Shown here piece after piece: positions 10,470-20,064 of a stretch of 54,435 nt of DNA. Source of the stretch: Allomyces macrogynus ATCC 38327 (taxonomy: Eukaryota > Blastocladiomycota > Blastocladiomycetes > Blastocladiales > Blastocladiaceae); the NCBI GenBank assembly GCA_000151295.1, contig GG745339.1:1092790-1147224 (forward strand), read 5' to 3'. Each line of letters opens with the position of its first letter. The stretch's first letter is position 1. The translations under genes were made by a program, and so were the position numbers. The notes beneath the pieces were generated by a model that was given only the letters and a program-made list of their open reading frames with translations, had not been told where the DNA came from and ran no database searches.

Positions 10470-10940
10470 GCTGGCGGCCGCGAGGGTCGGTGGATGCGAT
10501 GAGTGAGGCACGGATCGTCGTTTTCACGGGCGGTGCGGTTCTCGTCGTCAGGTCGTTGTCGTTGTCGTTGTCGTTGTCATCGTCGTCGGCTTTGCGAGTG
10601 TTGCCGGCAGCAGGGTGCCAGCAGTGGAGCGCGACTGGGCGAAGCGCGACTGGGCGAAGCACGAGGCGCGGTGCGGTAGAGAGTCGCAACGTGACCGTGT
10701 TGCTTTCGCCTGTCATGGCCATCGTGCACGCGTGCGCATCCTCCGATCTCGGTGGTCGCGTCGCCAACGCCAACCCAGCGGTCGCGACGCACGTCCCGTC
10801 GACGACGACGACGACGACCTCACGACGCCATCGTCGACCCCACGCTACCACAAGCTGTTTACCCGCCCGCGCCGCGCTACCTGCCGCACAACGCTCCCGG
10901 CCACGCTCGCTACCCGACGCCGTCCACCCACTTGCCCACC
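10470..10940. promoter_or_regulatory. Shared divergent upstream region of the ADFQ-motif gene and EDC4
   Basis: A 471-nt spacer between two divergent ATGs. It contains a GTTGTC/GTC-rich simple-sequence run (about 10551-10588) and a direct tandem duplication of a 15-mer (GCGCGACTGGGCGAA, 10629-10643 and 10644-10658). No TATA box is evident. A bidirectional promoter is inferred from layout. Confidence 0.5.
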
Positions 10941-13900
10941 ATGGACCACCACCAGCAACCCGGCCCGTCGCCCTCGCCCATGGATCACACCAAGCGCGTA
11001 TGTACCGCACCTGTCCCCTGATCTTGGCCGTGCGGCCTGTCCACCATGCTAAACTCCCGCTCGCGCCTGGGACCCAGTTCCTCGACATGCTCAACCGCCC
11101 AACCGCGTCTCCGTCGCCCCCGCACTCGGCCTCGGGCTCAGCCGCGAGCCAGGCCGCATCCGCCACGGCCGTGCCGGGCGCCTACCCGGCCGCGACCCCA
11201 CCGCCGACGCTGCGCTCGCCCTCCGCGCCCGGTGGCCCGCCGACGGGAGCCGCCCCCGCGCCGGGCATGCACCCGCTCGGCCCGCTCCAGGCGCTGCTCA
11301 ACTCGGCCGTGCAGGGCCGCCAGGCCTCGCCGCAGCCGCTGCTACATCTCATGAACGCTGGCGGCGGTGAGGCTTCGGGTAGACAGCAGCAGCAACATCA
11401 GCAACAGCAGCAGCAGCAGCGTGCAGTTCCGCCACCGCCCGTCCCGTTGCACCAGCTGTTTGCACCTCCGCCACCAGGTCAGCAGCAACCTCCGCCGTTT
11501 GGCCACGTTGGCGCGCCACCGACGCCCGCAGCTCCCGCCCAGCCGCCTGCGCAGGCGCCTGCGCACATCATGGACTTGCAGCGGCTGCTGTACGTTTCAT
11601 GGTCGATCTGATCTGACGCGATCTGCCTATTTCTGACGCTCACGGCCGACGACCACGGTAGAAACCTGTCGTCGCGCCAGCTCGCCCCGAGTCCCGCGTC
11701 CAACCCGGCGCCGGCGCCGGCCCCGCTCGCGACCGCGCCGCCGCACCTGAGCCGCCACGCGAGCGACCTCGAGCTGCCGCCGGCCGTCGCCAACGCGCCA
11801 ACGACCACCACCACGGCCATGCGCATGACCACGCCTCCGGCCCCGGCACCTGTGCCCGCGCCCGCACAGGCGCCCGCGTCGGCCTTCTCCTACGTCAACC
11901 CGTTCCAGTTCTTTGACCAGGTCCCGCCGCCGCAAGTCGAGGAGCCCAAGAAGGTCGGTAAGAAGCATGCGTCGTCGCCCGCGCGCACTAAGAGCCCGAA
12001 GAGAGCGTCGCCCGCACACAAGGGTGCGTCGCCGGCACGCAAGAGCGGGTCGCCCGCGAGTGCGCGTGCGCCACAGGTCGCTGCTGTTGAGCCCGCGGCC
12101 GTCGAGTCACTCCCGGCGGAGCCCGCTGAGGAGGCCGTGGCCCTACAGGAACCGCTCGCGGCCGTCATCGAGCCCGAGACCGAGCCCGACGTGGCCAAGT
12201 CGCCCGAAGTCTCGGCCGATGACGACGGGTACCAGGACGAGAACGAGGACGAGGACGACGAGCCGCACGTGCGGTCGATGCGCCGGCTCACCGTCGAGTC
12301 GCACGTGTCCGCTATTGCTGGCGCCGCGCAGCCGACTGTGGAGCTTCCTGTCGCCGAGCCGGAAGTCATGGGCGGGATCTTGGCCCTCGACGTGCCGCAC
12401 AAGTCACCCAAGCAGAACTTGCCCGTCTATCGCATCCCGCTGGCCTCGGTGCCCGTGACCGCACTCGACTCTGTCGCCAACGCCTACGACCTTGTCCCAG
12501 ACGTGCAGGCCTCCCGCATGGTCTCGGACGGGACCATGGTCGCGCTCACGTCGGGCGCGGCCAGCGACCAGCTGCAAGTGATTGACGTCGCTGCGCGGCA
12601 ACCGCTCGCCGTGTTTGACGACTGGGACCGGCCCATCAACGCCATGGCCATGAACGCGTCTTACTTAGCCGTCGACCACGGTGACGGTGACCTGTCCGTC
12701 TTCACGCTCCAGGGCGGTCTCGTCGCGCTCGTCAGTGAAGCCAAGGTGCGCGGCCCGACGGGCGGCAACGCGACCATCTCGCACATGCTCTTGCTCGGCA
12801 ACGACCAGCTGGTTCTCGCGTGCGCAACGCTCAACGCTGGCAGTTTCGTGGCCGTGATCGACGTGCCCGCCCTGCCCGCGCGCGGCACAATTGATCTCGG
12901 CGATACGACGCGCGCCGTGCGCACGCCGGGGCCCATCACGCACCTGACGGCCGCGTCGCTGTCGTACTATTTCTGGACGGTCGTGGGCGGGACCGACCTC
13001 AAGCTGTGGTCGGCACTCACGCTGCACCGGTCGTGCACGCTTCCCGTCGCCGTGCAGTCGGTCCACTCGCTAGCGCACTCGGCGCACGAGTTGCTCCTTG
13101 TCGTCGCTGCGCGCGACGCGCCGGACTTGCTCCTGCTTGGGATGGCGCGGAACGCTGCGCGCACTTGCCAGGTGCTTGCGCGGCTCGCGCTCACGGGCAC
13201 TTCCGCGGCACGGCTTGGTCGGGTCTCTGTTGCGCGCGCACGGAATCTCGTTATGTGCCCGCTCGACGACGGGAACGGGACTGACGTTCTCGCCGTAACC
13301 ATCACGACCAGCGCCGTTGGCGGTGGGGAAGTCGGGCCCTGCTGCCGCAGCGACCGCCGCGGTCCCGCCCGCCGCCGCGTCGGCCATGTTCTCATCGGTC
13401 TACGTCCTACGCGCGCCCGACCGCGTCTCGCTCGCCTGCCTCGCACACGATCTGGTCCTGCTCGCGACCCCGTCGAGTGTCGTGAGTGTTGCCGACACGG
13501 GCGCCGACAAGTCGCGCGCCGTCGCGACCGTCGCGCCCGCCAACGCACCCGCCGTCGCTGTCCAGTGCGAGTCGCCCGCGACCAAGAAACAGCGGCAGCC
13601 GTCGGCTGCGAGTGCACGCGGTGGTGGTGGTGGTGGTGGTGGTGCGCAGCCGCCAGCGTCACCGGCCGTGATTGCCGTGCCGTCGCCCGCTGTGAGTCGT
13701 GGGAAGCCCGCGACGCCGACGACCCCGACGGCCGCGGCTCCGGTGGTGGCGGCGGGGGTGTCGCTCGACCAAGTGTCGCGGTTGCTGGATGACCGGCTCG
13801 AGAAACTCACAAAGCAGCTCGACCGCGACCGTGCTGCGCGCGCGGCCGAGGAAGTCGAGCGCCAGGAACAGTTGTTGCAGCTCGTGTCGGACACGCTCAC

Positions 13901-15053
13901 GACCAATGTCACCGCCGTGCTCGACCGGTTGCTCGGGCAGCACGTACAGACACACGTCTTGCCCGCCGTCGTGGAGCATATTGATTCGGCTGTCGACCGC
14001 GCAGTCGCACAGCACTGGCCCGTGGCCGCGGTCGCACAGGCGGTGGAGCCCAACGTGCGTGCTGCCGTCGGGCAGGTCGTCAAGGACGCGCTCGTGCCAC
14101 GGTACGAGGCCATGACGCGCGAAATGTTTGCTCAGATGCAGGCCGCGTTTGAGCGCGGGTTGGAGGTGTCGATGGGCAAGGTAGCCGCGGCGGCGGCGGA
14201 AATGGCGGCGGCTGCGGTGGAGCAGCAGGCCCAACAGCAAGCGCAGCAGGAGCAGCAGCAGCGGCAACTCCAGCAACAGCACCAGCAGCAAGTCCAGCAG
14301 CACCAGCATCAGCAGCAGTACCAGCAGCCGCAGCCGCAGCAGCACGCGGTGCACCAACTCGCACGTGCCACGAGCCAGCAGCCGCTGTCGCCTCGCGCCC
14401 CCGCATACTCGTCGTCGACGGCGACCGCCGCGGGCACGCTGCACGCATCGAGCAGTTCCGCGAGTCTCTATGGCGGTGCGAACACCGGCAACGTCGCGGC
14501 CGCCGCTGCGATGCCTGCGACCCCGACGTCCGCGACCGCGCCGTCCCTCCCGTCTTCGACGACGACCGCTGTCCCGCCCCCCGCCACGTCCTCGCTCAGC
14601 ATGTCGGTCGAGCAACAAGTGTCGTGGCTGTTGCAGGGCGGGCAAGTGGACGAGGCCGTGGCCACGGTTTTGAGCACCGCGCAATTCGCCGACTTGCACG
14701 CGACGATCCTGACCTGGCTCACGCCTGACCAAGTGTTCCCGTCGCACGGCGCGCCCACCCCGCTCAAGGCCGGGACCGTACTCACGCTCCTCAGTTACTT
14801 GGCCGCAGCGCTCAGCCAGAACGTGGCCTGGGCCGATACAGTCGTGCCGTGGCTGTTGGCCGGGATCACGACGGCGACGCCGGGGCGCGACCCGGCGGTC
14901 TCGCAGTACGTGCCCGAGTGCGTGCGCAGTATCGTGCAGCATTTGGAGGTGGCGGAAGCCAAGTTGGCGCGCACGCCCGCGGGGGGCGCTCCGCATGTCA
15001 TGTCGATTCGGTTGATGGTGCGCGCGCTGCGCGCGGGGTCGATGATGGGGTAA
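10941..15053 (+). CDS. EDC4: Enhancer of mRNA-decapping protein 4 (EDC4/Ge-1 family)
   Basis: Exons 10941-10997, 11078-11589, 11662-13294 and 13332-15053 (1307 aa). The first two introns (80 and 72 nt) are ordinary. The last change of frame needs either a 37-nt intron (GTAACC...GGGAAG, 13295-13331) or a sequence/true frameshift. The N-terminus is Pro/Gln-rich and disordered, followed by Ser/Pro/Lys repeats (SPARTKSPKRASPAHKGASP), an acidic patch, a WD40-like propeller (about residues 470-790, starting near 'MGGILALDVPHKSPKQN'), a poly-Gly run, a long coiled coil and Gln-rich tract, and the conserved C-terminal alpha-helical domain ('WLLQGGQVDEAVATVL', 'LTPDQVFPSHGAPTPLK'). This order is that of Ge-1/Varicose scaffolds, which bridge Dcp2, Dcp1 and Xrn1 in P-bodies. 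It is a cytoplasmic mRNA-decay factor; most ascomycete yeasts lack a clear copy. Confidence 0.9.
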
Positions 15054-15977
15054 GGCTGTGTGGTGGAGAAGAGGAATGAGGTGGAGGGAGAGGAGAGCGC
15101 TCAGCTGGTTGGGCGCGAGTGTTGATCTAGGTGAGGGGTTTCAAGGGAAAATTGAATCCGTTTGGGAGACATTTGCGATGAGCTGCTGCTGCTGCTCACA
15201 AAGTTGGACCCGCATTTGAATTCATCAGCCAGGTATTCGTGTCTTTGACCTGGTTGCGTGTGGAGCCTTGAAGTCTGGCCGAATCCATATAACAAAGAGT
15301 GGCAGAGACACGGTCCACAAAGTTCCAAACACTCGGTGCAAGTCCAGTGCTCAAACGCGTCGTCCTGCACTCTGTTCATCAAGGCGTGGTTATGATTTGA
15401 ACCTGTTTGTATTCGGAAAAAGCCGACAGAAATGAAAGAAAAGTGACCATGAACATATCTTTACTGGAAGTCAATCGAGCTGTACTTATTCATGGCACAG
15501 ACAGGATTCGAACATGTCTGTAAAAGGGGCATGGCCTGGACGACCACCCCGACCGATGCTCGTGCAGTGGTTGCCGGCACATGATCTGACCTCAATCCAC
15601 CTCCGCGGCTGTCTCGGCTGTCTCGCGTCTACGACGATCCCCGCAGGACGATCTCACTTGGTGGGGAGAGATGTCCCCGACTGTTGTGACCACGTCCCAG
15701 TCAGGCGAGGACGCGCCGTCGCCGCCACGCCCACACCGTGTTCTTGCGCTGTTGGTTTGACCATGACCTCGTTTGCTCGACCGCGACCAAAATTGAGTGT
15801 TGTCAACCACATTCAAGCATTGACGTGTGGTGAAGGAAATTGCGTGAGTTCGACAGTTTCGCACGTGCCACATTCTTGATGATACCCTCCCCCTTCTTAA
15901 TCAACGCCCAACAGCGGACAAGACACACTGGTCGCAGCCGACCTTTCCTCGGGCCCTGCAAACTCCCCACCCAAGTT
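15054..15977. other. Intergenic spacer with a tRNA-like remnant
   Basis: 924 nt between EDC4 and the RING gene. It holds a short GCT repeat near 15185. On the minus strand near 15494-15525 a T-arm-like sequence (ACATG TTCGAAT CCTGT) is followed by CTGTGCC, but no 5' acceptor strand GGCACAG, D-arm or anticodon arm accompanies it. I see no coding region. Confidence 0.5.
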
Positions 15978-16828
15978 ATGACCACCAGCAACTCGATGCT
16001 GCAACTCCTCTTCTCGTCCGCGGCCGGCGACGACCCCGCCGCCGCATCAAGTTCCGACGACGAAACATGCGGCCGCCCCTCCAAGCGGCGCACGATCCGC
16101 AAGCGCGGCCAAGGGGTGCCCGATATGGACCCGCTCGACTTACCGATGCCGTCGGCGCCCGTTGACCGCACATGGGCTGACGACGACGAGCACCTGGCGT
16201 TTATGGCGCAGGTCGAGGACGTGCAGCGGATCTTGGCGGCCGACGAGCACGGAGGGAGTGAGGACGACGCGGAAGTGGTGGAGAAGAAGTCGAAGAAGCG
16301 GAAAAAGGGCAAGGAGGGGAAGAAGAGCAGGAAGGAGGGCAAGCGCGAGCGGAGGAGGAGGACGGCGGGTGTGAGTGAGGGTGTGGAGCCGGCGCTTGAC
16401 GATCCGTCGCTGATGGTGCGTACGCGAATCCAAGGATTTTGAAGATGCTGTCGGCGATGTATGCTGACGTTCTCGGCTCTCCACCCTCTTAGTCGCTAAT
16501 GTTTGCAACGGGCCTCGTCTCGGCGTACCATGCGGCTCCGACCGCGACTGCACCGCGCGGCGCACCCGCATACGTGATTGCTGGACTACCTCGGGTTGCG
16601 CACGTCCACAACGGAGCCGAAGACCGCGACGACCAGTGCGTCGTTTGCTTACACCCGCTCTCGCGACTGCCGTCCGACGATGCCGCGCCCGACGGCGAGA
16701 GCACGGCGACGTTGCTGATCCCGCTGCCGTGCATGCACACGTTCCATGAGGAGTGCGCCGTGAAATGCCTTGAAACACGGCCGACGTGCCCCGTGTGCCG
16801 GTTTGATGTGGTCGCTGCCTGTACTTGA
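15978..16828 (+). CDS. RING-H2 zinc-finger protein, probable E3 ubiquitin ligase
   Basis: Exons 15978-16415 and 16493-16828 (257 aa), with a 77-nt intron (GTGCGT...CTCTTAG) in phase 0. The N-terminal half is acidic/Ser-rich and then strongly basic (KKSKKRKKGKEGKKSRK, KRERRRR), a likely nuclear or nucleolar targeting signal. The second exon carries a C3H2C3 RING near the C-terminus: CVVC, then after a 26-residue insert CMH-TFHEEC, then CPVC. The gap between the second and third metal ligands is longer than usual but tolerated in RING-H2 fingers. By family knowledge it would recruit an E2 enzyme; the substrate is unknown. An AATAAA lies 75 nt after the stop. Confidence 0.85.
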
Positions 16829-16860
16829 TGCCATGGCGGTGCGCCGGAAGAAAGACAAGA

Positions 16861-16885
16861 CGAGACGAGACGAGACGAGACGAGA
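16861..16885 (+). repeat. Pentanucleotide microsatellite (CGAGA)5
   Basis: Five perfect tandem CGAGA units in the 3' untranslated region of the RING gene, preceded by one imperfect unit (CAAGA). Confidence 0.9.
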
Positions 16886-16902
16886 CCAAATGAAGGTGCA
16901 TG

Positions 16903-16908
16903 AATAAA
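16903..16908 (+). promoter_or_regulatory. Probable poly(A) signal of the RING gene
   Basis: Canonical AATAAA 75 nt downstream of the RING-H2 stop codon and about 140 nt before the convergent desaturase stop. Confidence 0.6.
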
Positions 16909-17045
16909 ATATGGGCGTGTTGGGTGGTGTGAACCAAAAACTATCGAATTGGCCACGGACAGCGGCAACCAGAATAGATGTACGCGCACCAATCCAGCAT
17001 ATGCGGAACCTCTCCCAACCACTCCACCCACCCGTCCCTCCTCTC

Positions 17046-18440
17046 TCACTCGGCCTTCTTCATGTCGAGCCCCAACCCAAGAATGCGCAAATGGCCCAGG
17101 TGCGACCCGAGCGCCTCCCAGAACGTGTCCTTGACGAGGTACTTGATCCCGTGCTCCTTGCACACTTCCTTGGTGATTTCGCCAAGCGCCGGGTAATGGA
17201 ACTGCGAAATGTTTGGGAACAGGTGGTGCACCGTCTGGTAGTTGAGCGCGCCCGTGGCCACCGTCCAGAACGGGTCGAGGTGCGCGTAATCCTGCGTCGT
17301 CTTGACCTGCATTGTCGCCCAATCAATGCTCATTTCGTTGGTTTTGGGGTCCGGCTGCGGCCATTCGGTCTCGACGACGACGTGGTTGGCCTGGAACGTG
17401 AGCGCGAGCCAGTAGGACGCGACCAGGTCGGCGATCAGGAACAGGACCAGCACGCGGTCCCACGAGCAGACTTGCAGCGGCAGGTAAATCCGGTGCCACA
17501 CGAAAAACGCCTTGCCGAGCCAAAACACGGCCGTGTGCCAGACGGTCATCGGGTTGATGCGGATCTTGTCGTTCGACTTGAGCACGTAAATGATCGACAC
17601 GTCCTGGATACGCGTCTTGATGCCGAGCACGCCGTAGAGCACGGGCACAAACCACTGCTGGTAGTTGTAGTGCGAAAAGTACCGCTGCGACGGCTTGATG
17701 CGGCGCACGTCCGGGTCGCCCGTCAGAATGTCCGGGTCGGCGCCGGCAATGTTCGTGTAGGGGTGGTGCCCGAGCAAGTGCTGGTAGGTCCAGACCACGT
17801 ACGAGCACCCGTTCAAAAAGTCGTGCGTCGCCCCGAGCACTTGCCACATCCACGGCGCGTGCGTCATGGCGCAGTGCGACGCGTCGTGCAGCGGGTGCAG
17901 GCCAATCTGCGCACAGAAGAAGCCGAGCACGGCAGCGCACGCGACTTGCGCCCACAGTCGTTCAACGACCCACGGCACGTAGAATTGCGCATAGTAGGCG
18001 GCAAACCACATGCCGTAAATCATGGCGTACCGGCCCCACGTCCACACCGAGTATTTTGGGTCCTGGCCCGACGACTTGAAGTAGGCGTCGACGCGGTCCT
18101 TGAGTTCCACAAAGAACGGCGACGGCGGCGGGAAGACGGGCAGCTCATTGTCGGTCAAGGTGCCAATCGCGTACTTGTGTAGCATGTTGCGCGTCTTGAG
18201 CGGATGGTAGATTTCAAACAACTGCGTCGCATCGCGGCCCGCGACAAACAAGAGCACGTCGGTCCCGCCCGGGTGCCGCGCGACAAAGTCGGTCAGGTCG
18301 TAGACGTGGCCGCGAATCGCGACCCAGAGCGACGCGGGCGTGTTGTGCTGCGCGAGCTCGGCGGTCGCAATCATGCGCGTCGCCTTGGAAGTCTGCTGCG
18401 GCGAGGCTGGAGCCGGCTCGGCGGCAGTCGTAGCGGCCAT
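17046..18440 (-). CDS. Front-end fatty acid desaturase with fused cytochrome b5, delta-5 type
   Basis: A single exon of 464 aa from ATG 18440 (MAATTAAEPA). The N-terminal cytochrome b5 domain has the heme motif HPGG (near residue 50) and a second His in EIYHPLK. The desaturase domain has the three histidine boxes: HPLHDASH, QHLLGHHPYTNI and QTVHHLFPN. Gln replacing the first His of box three is diagnostic of front-end desaturases. Four hydrophobic stretches surround the boxes. The protein follows the Mortierella alpina delta-5 enzyme almost collinearly ('ANIAGADPD-like' segment, 'RRIKPSQ', 'SYWLALTFQANHVV', 'WATMQVKTTQDYAH', 'LVKDTFWEALGSHL'), so arachidonic acid synthesis (20:3 n-6 to 20:4) in the ER is the likely role. 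A delta-6 or delta-8 activity cannot be excluded without assay. Confidence 0.93.
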   Translation of the reverse strand: MAATTAAEPAPASPQQTSKATRMIATAELAQHNTPASLWVAIRGHVYDLTDFVARHPGGTDVLLFVAGRDATQLFEIYHPLKTRNMLHKYAIGTLTDNELPVFPPPSPFFVELKDRVDAYFKSSGQDPKYSVWTWGRYAMIYGMWFAAYYAQFYVPWVVERLWAQVACAAVLGFFCAQIGLHPLHDASHCAMTHAPWMWQVLGATHDFLNGCSYVVWTYQHLLGHHPYTNIAGADPDILTGDPDVRRIKPSQRYFSHYNYQQWFVPVLYGVLGIKTRIQDVSIIYVLKSNDKIRINPMTVWHTAVFWLGKAFFVWHRIYLPLQVCSWDRVLVLFLIADLVASYWLALTFQANHVVVETEWPQPDPKTNEMSIDWATMQVKTTQDYAHLDPFWTVATGALNYQTVHHLFPNISQFHYPALGEITKEVCKEHGIKYLVKDTFWEALGSHLGHLRILGLGLDMKKAE

Positions 18441-19214
18441 GGTAGCTGGCGGCTGCAGCGGGTAGTGGACAGCGTGCAAGGGCAGCAAGTTGGGCGCGAC
18501 GCGGTGGAGAGCTGCGAGTGCGACGCGCGCGATCAGGACGTTTGGAATTCGAACGGCGAAGGCGAAAGAAAGGAGAGGGGAGCGCGGGGGCGTCGTTTGG
18601 CCACGTCGTGAGCCTGTTTTCACTTTCAAGCTTGACTTGACCGCTGCTCTCACATCCCTGCTCGCTCTCCGCGTCCCCTCCGCGCGACAGGGCGTCGTCG
18701 GCCTCGTCGTTGTCCACCGTGTCGCGACGGGCACCGTCGTGATGGTGGTCCGTCGTGATCCATGGTCTTTCACCCCTTCGTGTCGCCGGCCGAGTTGGCA
18801 TCGGCGGTGCACTCGTGCAAAAAGCAAACATGGAGGGCTGCTTCTGGTCATTTCTGGCGTTGAACAAATTCATTTCAGGGTGGTTTAGGGGTCATTTTGG
18901 CGTTCCGGGCGTCCGTCTGCCGTCATTGTGGCAGTGATCAGCAAGATGGGGCAGGCCAGGGGAGTGGAGGGCGACACTGTCCCCCAACCCCGCGCGGCGT
19001 GACCCGTCACTACCGCACTCGCCCGCATGTCATTCTCCACCGCACACATCTCTTCACATCCCACCGCAGACACCAGACGGCAACCAGTCACCTGTCGTCA
19101 CTCGAGAGTCACGGCACTGTCTCGCATCTCGCGCCACAACCACCTCCTCCCACCACCACCTCCACCACCCACAACCGCGCCCCGCGTGCACCGCATTCCG
19201 TCAATCAGCCAACA
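18441..19214. other. Divergent upstream region (desaturase / 19215 gene)
   Basis: 774 nt between two divergent starts. A CA/CC-rich pyrimidine tract (19138-19175) precedes the rightward gene. I see no further gene. Confidence 0.5.
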
Positions 19215-19881
19215 ATGCCCTCCTTGCCCCGCAGTGCCCGCAAGAACAAGGGCCGGCGGCGCGGCGCCACCACCACGACCACCGCCGACGTGGCGGCCCC
19301 CTCCCCCGACGCCGAGCCGCGCGTCGAGATTGTGCACGTGGCCGCTGACGGAACGACCGCCAACGACGACGGCGGGTACGAGATTGACGCGGCGGCCAAG
19401 CAATGGCTGACGTCGGTCGTCGATCGCGAAATCGTGCGGCTGCGGTCGCTCGGCGCCAAGGCGAGCACGCTGCCTCTGGCCAATGTGGCCATTGTCGTGG
19501 ACGACACGGACCCGGCCAAGTTGACGGCAATCAACCGGATCGAGGTCGCGGCGAACCACGATTTTGATGCGGTCACGCAGATTTTGCTGGCCGAGCCGAT
19601 TGCGTACCCGCTCAAACCCGACCATGCCTATGTTCATGTACGTCGTCGTGCGGGGTGGTGCGCGGTTGGCGAGGATGGCGAGACTGATTGTCTGTACATA
19701 GGTCGTGCTCCTCAACGCCCACGGCGACGACCCGTCCGCCGCGCTCGTCCTCCCGTATCTCTACGATACCAAGCTCACCGTTGACGGTCAGCCCGTTGCC
19801 AATGATTTGCAGCAATGGCTCTTTGTTAACTCGCGGGGCAAGCGTACGCGGCATGCCATTGACAATTTTGAACACGTTTGA
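19215..19881 (+). CDS. Hypothetical protein with basic N-terminus
   Basis: Exons 19215-19637 and 19702-19881 (200 aa), with a 64-nt intron (GTACGT...ACATAG) in phase 0. ATG 19215 follows AACA and opens a basic stretch (PRSARKNKGRRRG). The body alternates helices and beta-like strands ('AAAKQWLTSVVDREIVRLRSL', 'VVLLNAHGDD', 'LQQWLFVNSRGKR'). No membrane segment or known motif is visible. Splicing consensus and codon use make it a real gene, but I do not recognise the family. The basic N-terminus would suit a nuclear or RNA-associated protein; this is speculation. Confidence 0.7.
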
Positions 19882-20064
19882 TGTCTTGCAAACACTGCCA
19901 TCGTCAGCGAGCACAATGCCAGGGAAGGGTAGAACACTGGTTTCTAGTGGAAACGACGAGATAAAAACACACTCACCCAGAACGCAAAATCCCCGGCTCG
20001 GCTGCTACTCTCTCCTGCTGCCGTTGCTATTCGCACTCCCCCTCGTCTTGGCTCGGTTGGGACG

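Noticed and set aside
11380..11425. CAG/CAA repeats as a mobile or CRISPR-like array
   Set aside because: They encode poly-Gln within the EDC4 N-terminus; there are no spacers and no unit structure.
13659..14996. 445-codon minus-strand open frame opposite EDC4
   Set aside because: Arg/Gly/Leu-rich complement of the Gln-rich and Ala-rich coding strand; no motif.
15490..15525. Possible tRNA on the minus strand (T-arm-like GTTCGAATC followed by CTGTGCC)
   Set aside because: No matching 5' acceptor strand, D-arm or anticodon arm within about 90 nt, and the T-stem has a mismatch; at most a relic.
16911..18182. 423-codon plus-strand open frame opposite the desaturase
   Set aside because: Arg/Val/His-rich antisense shadow; the minus strand encodes an unambiguous desaturase.
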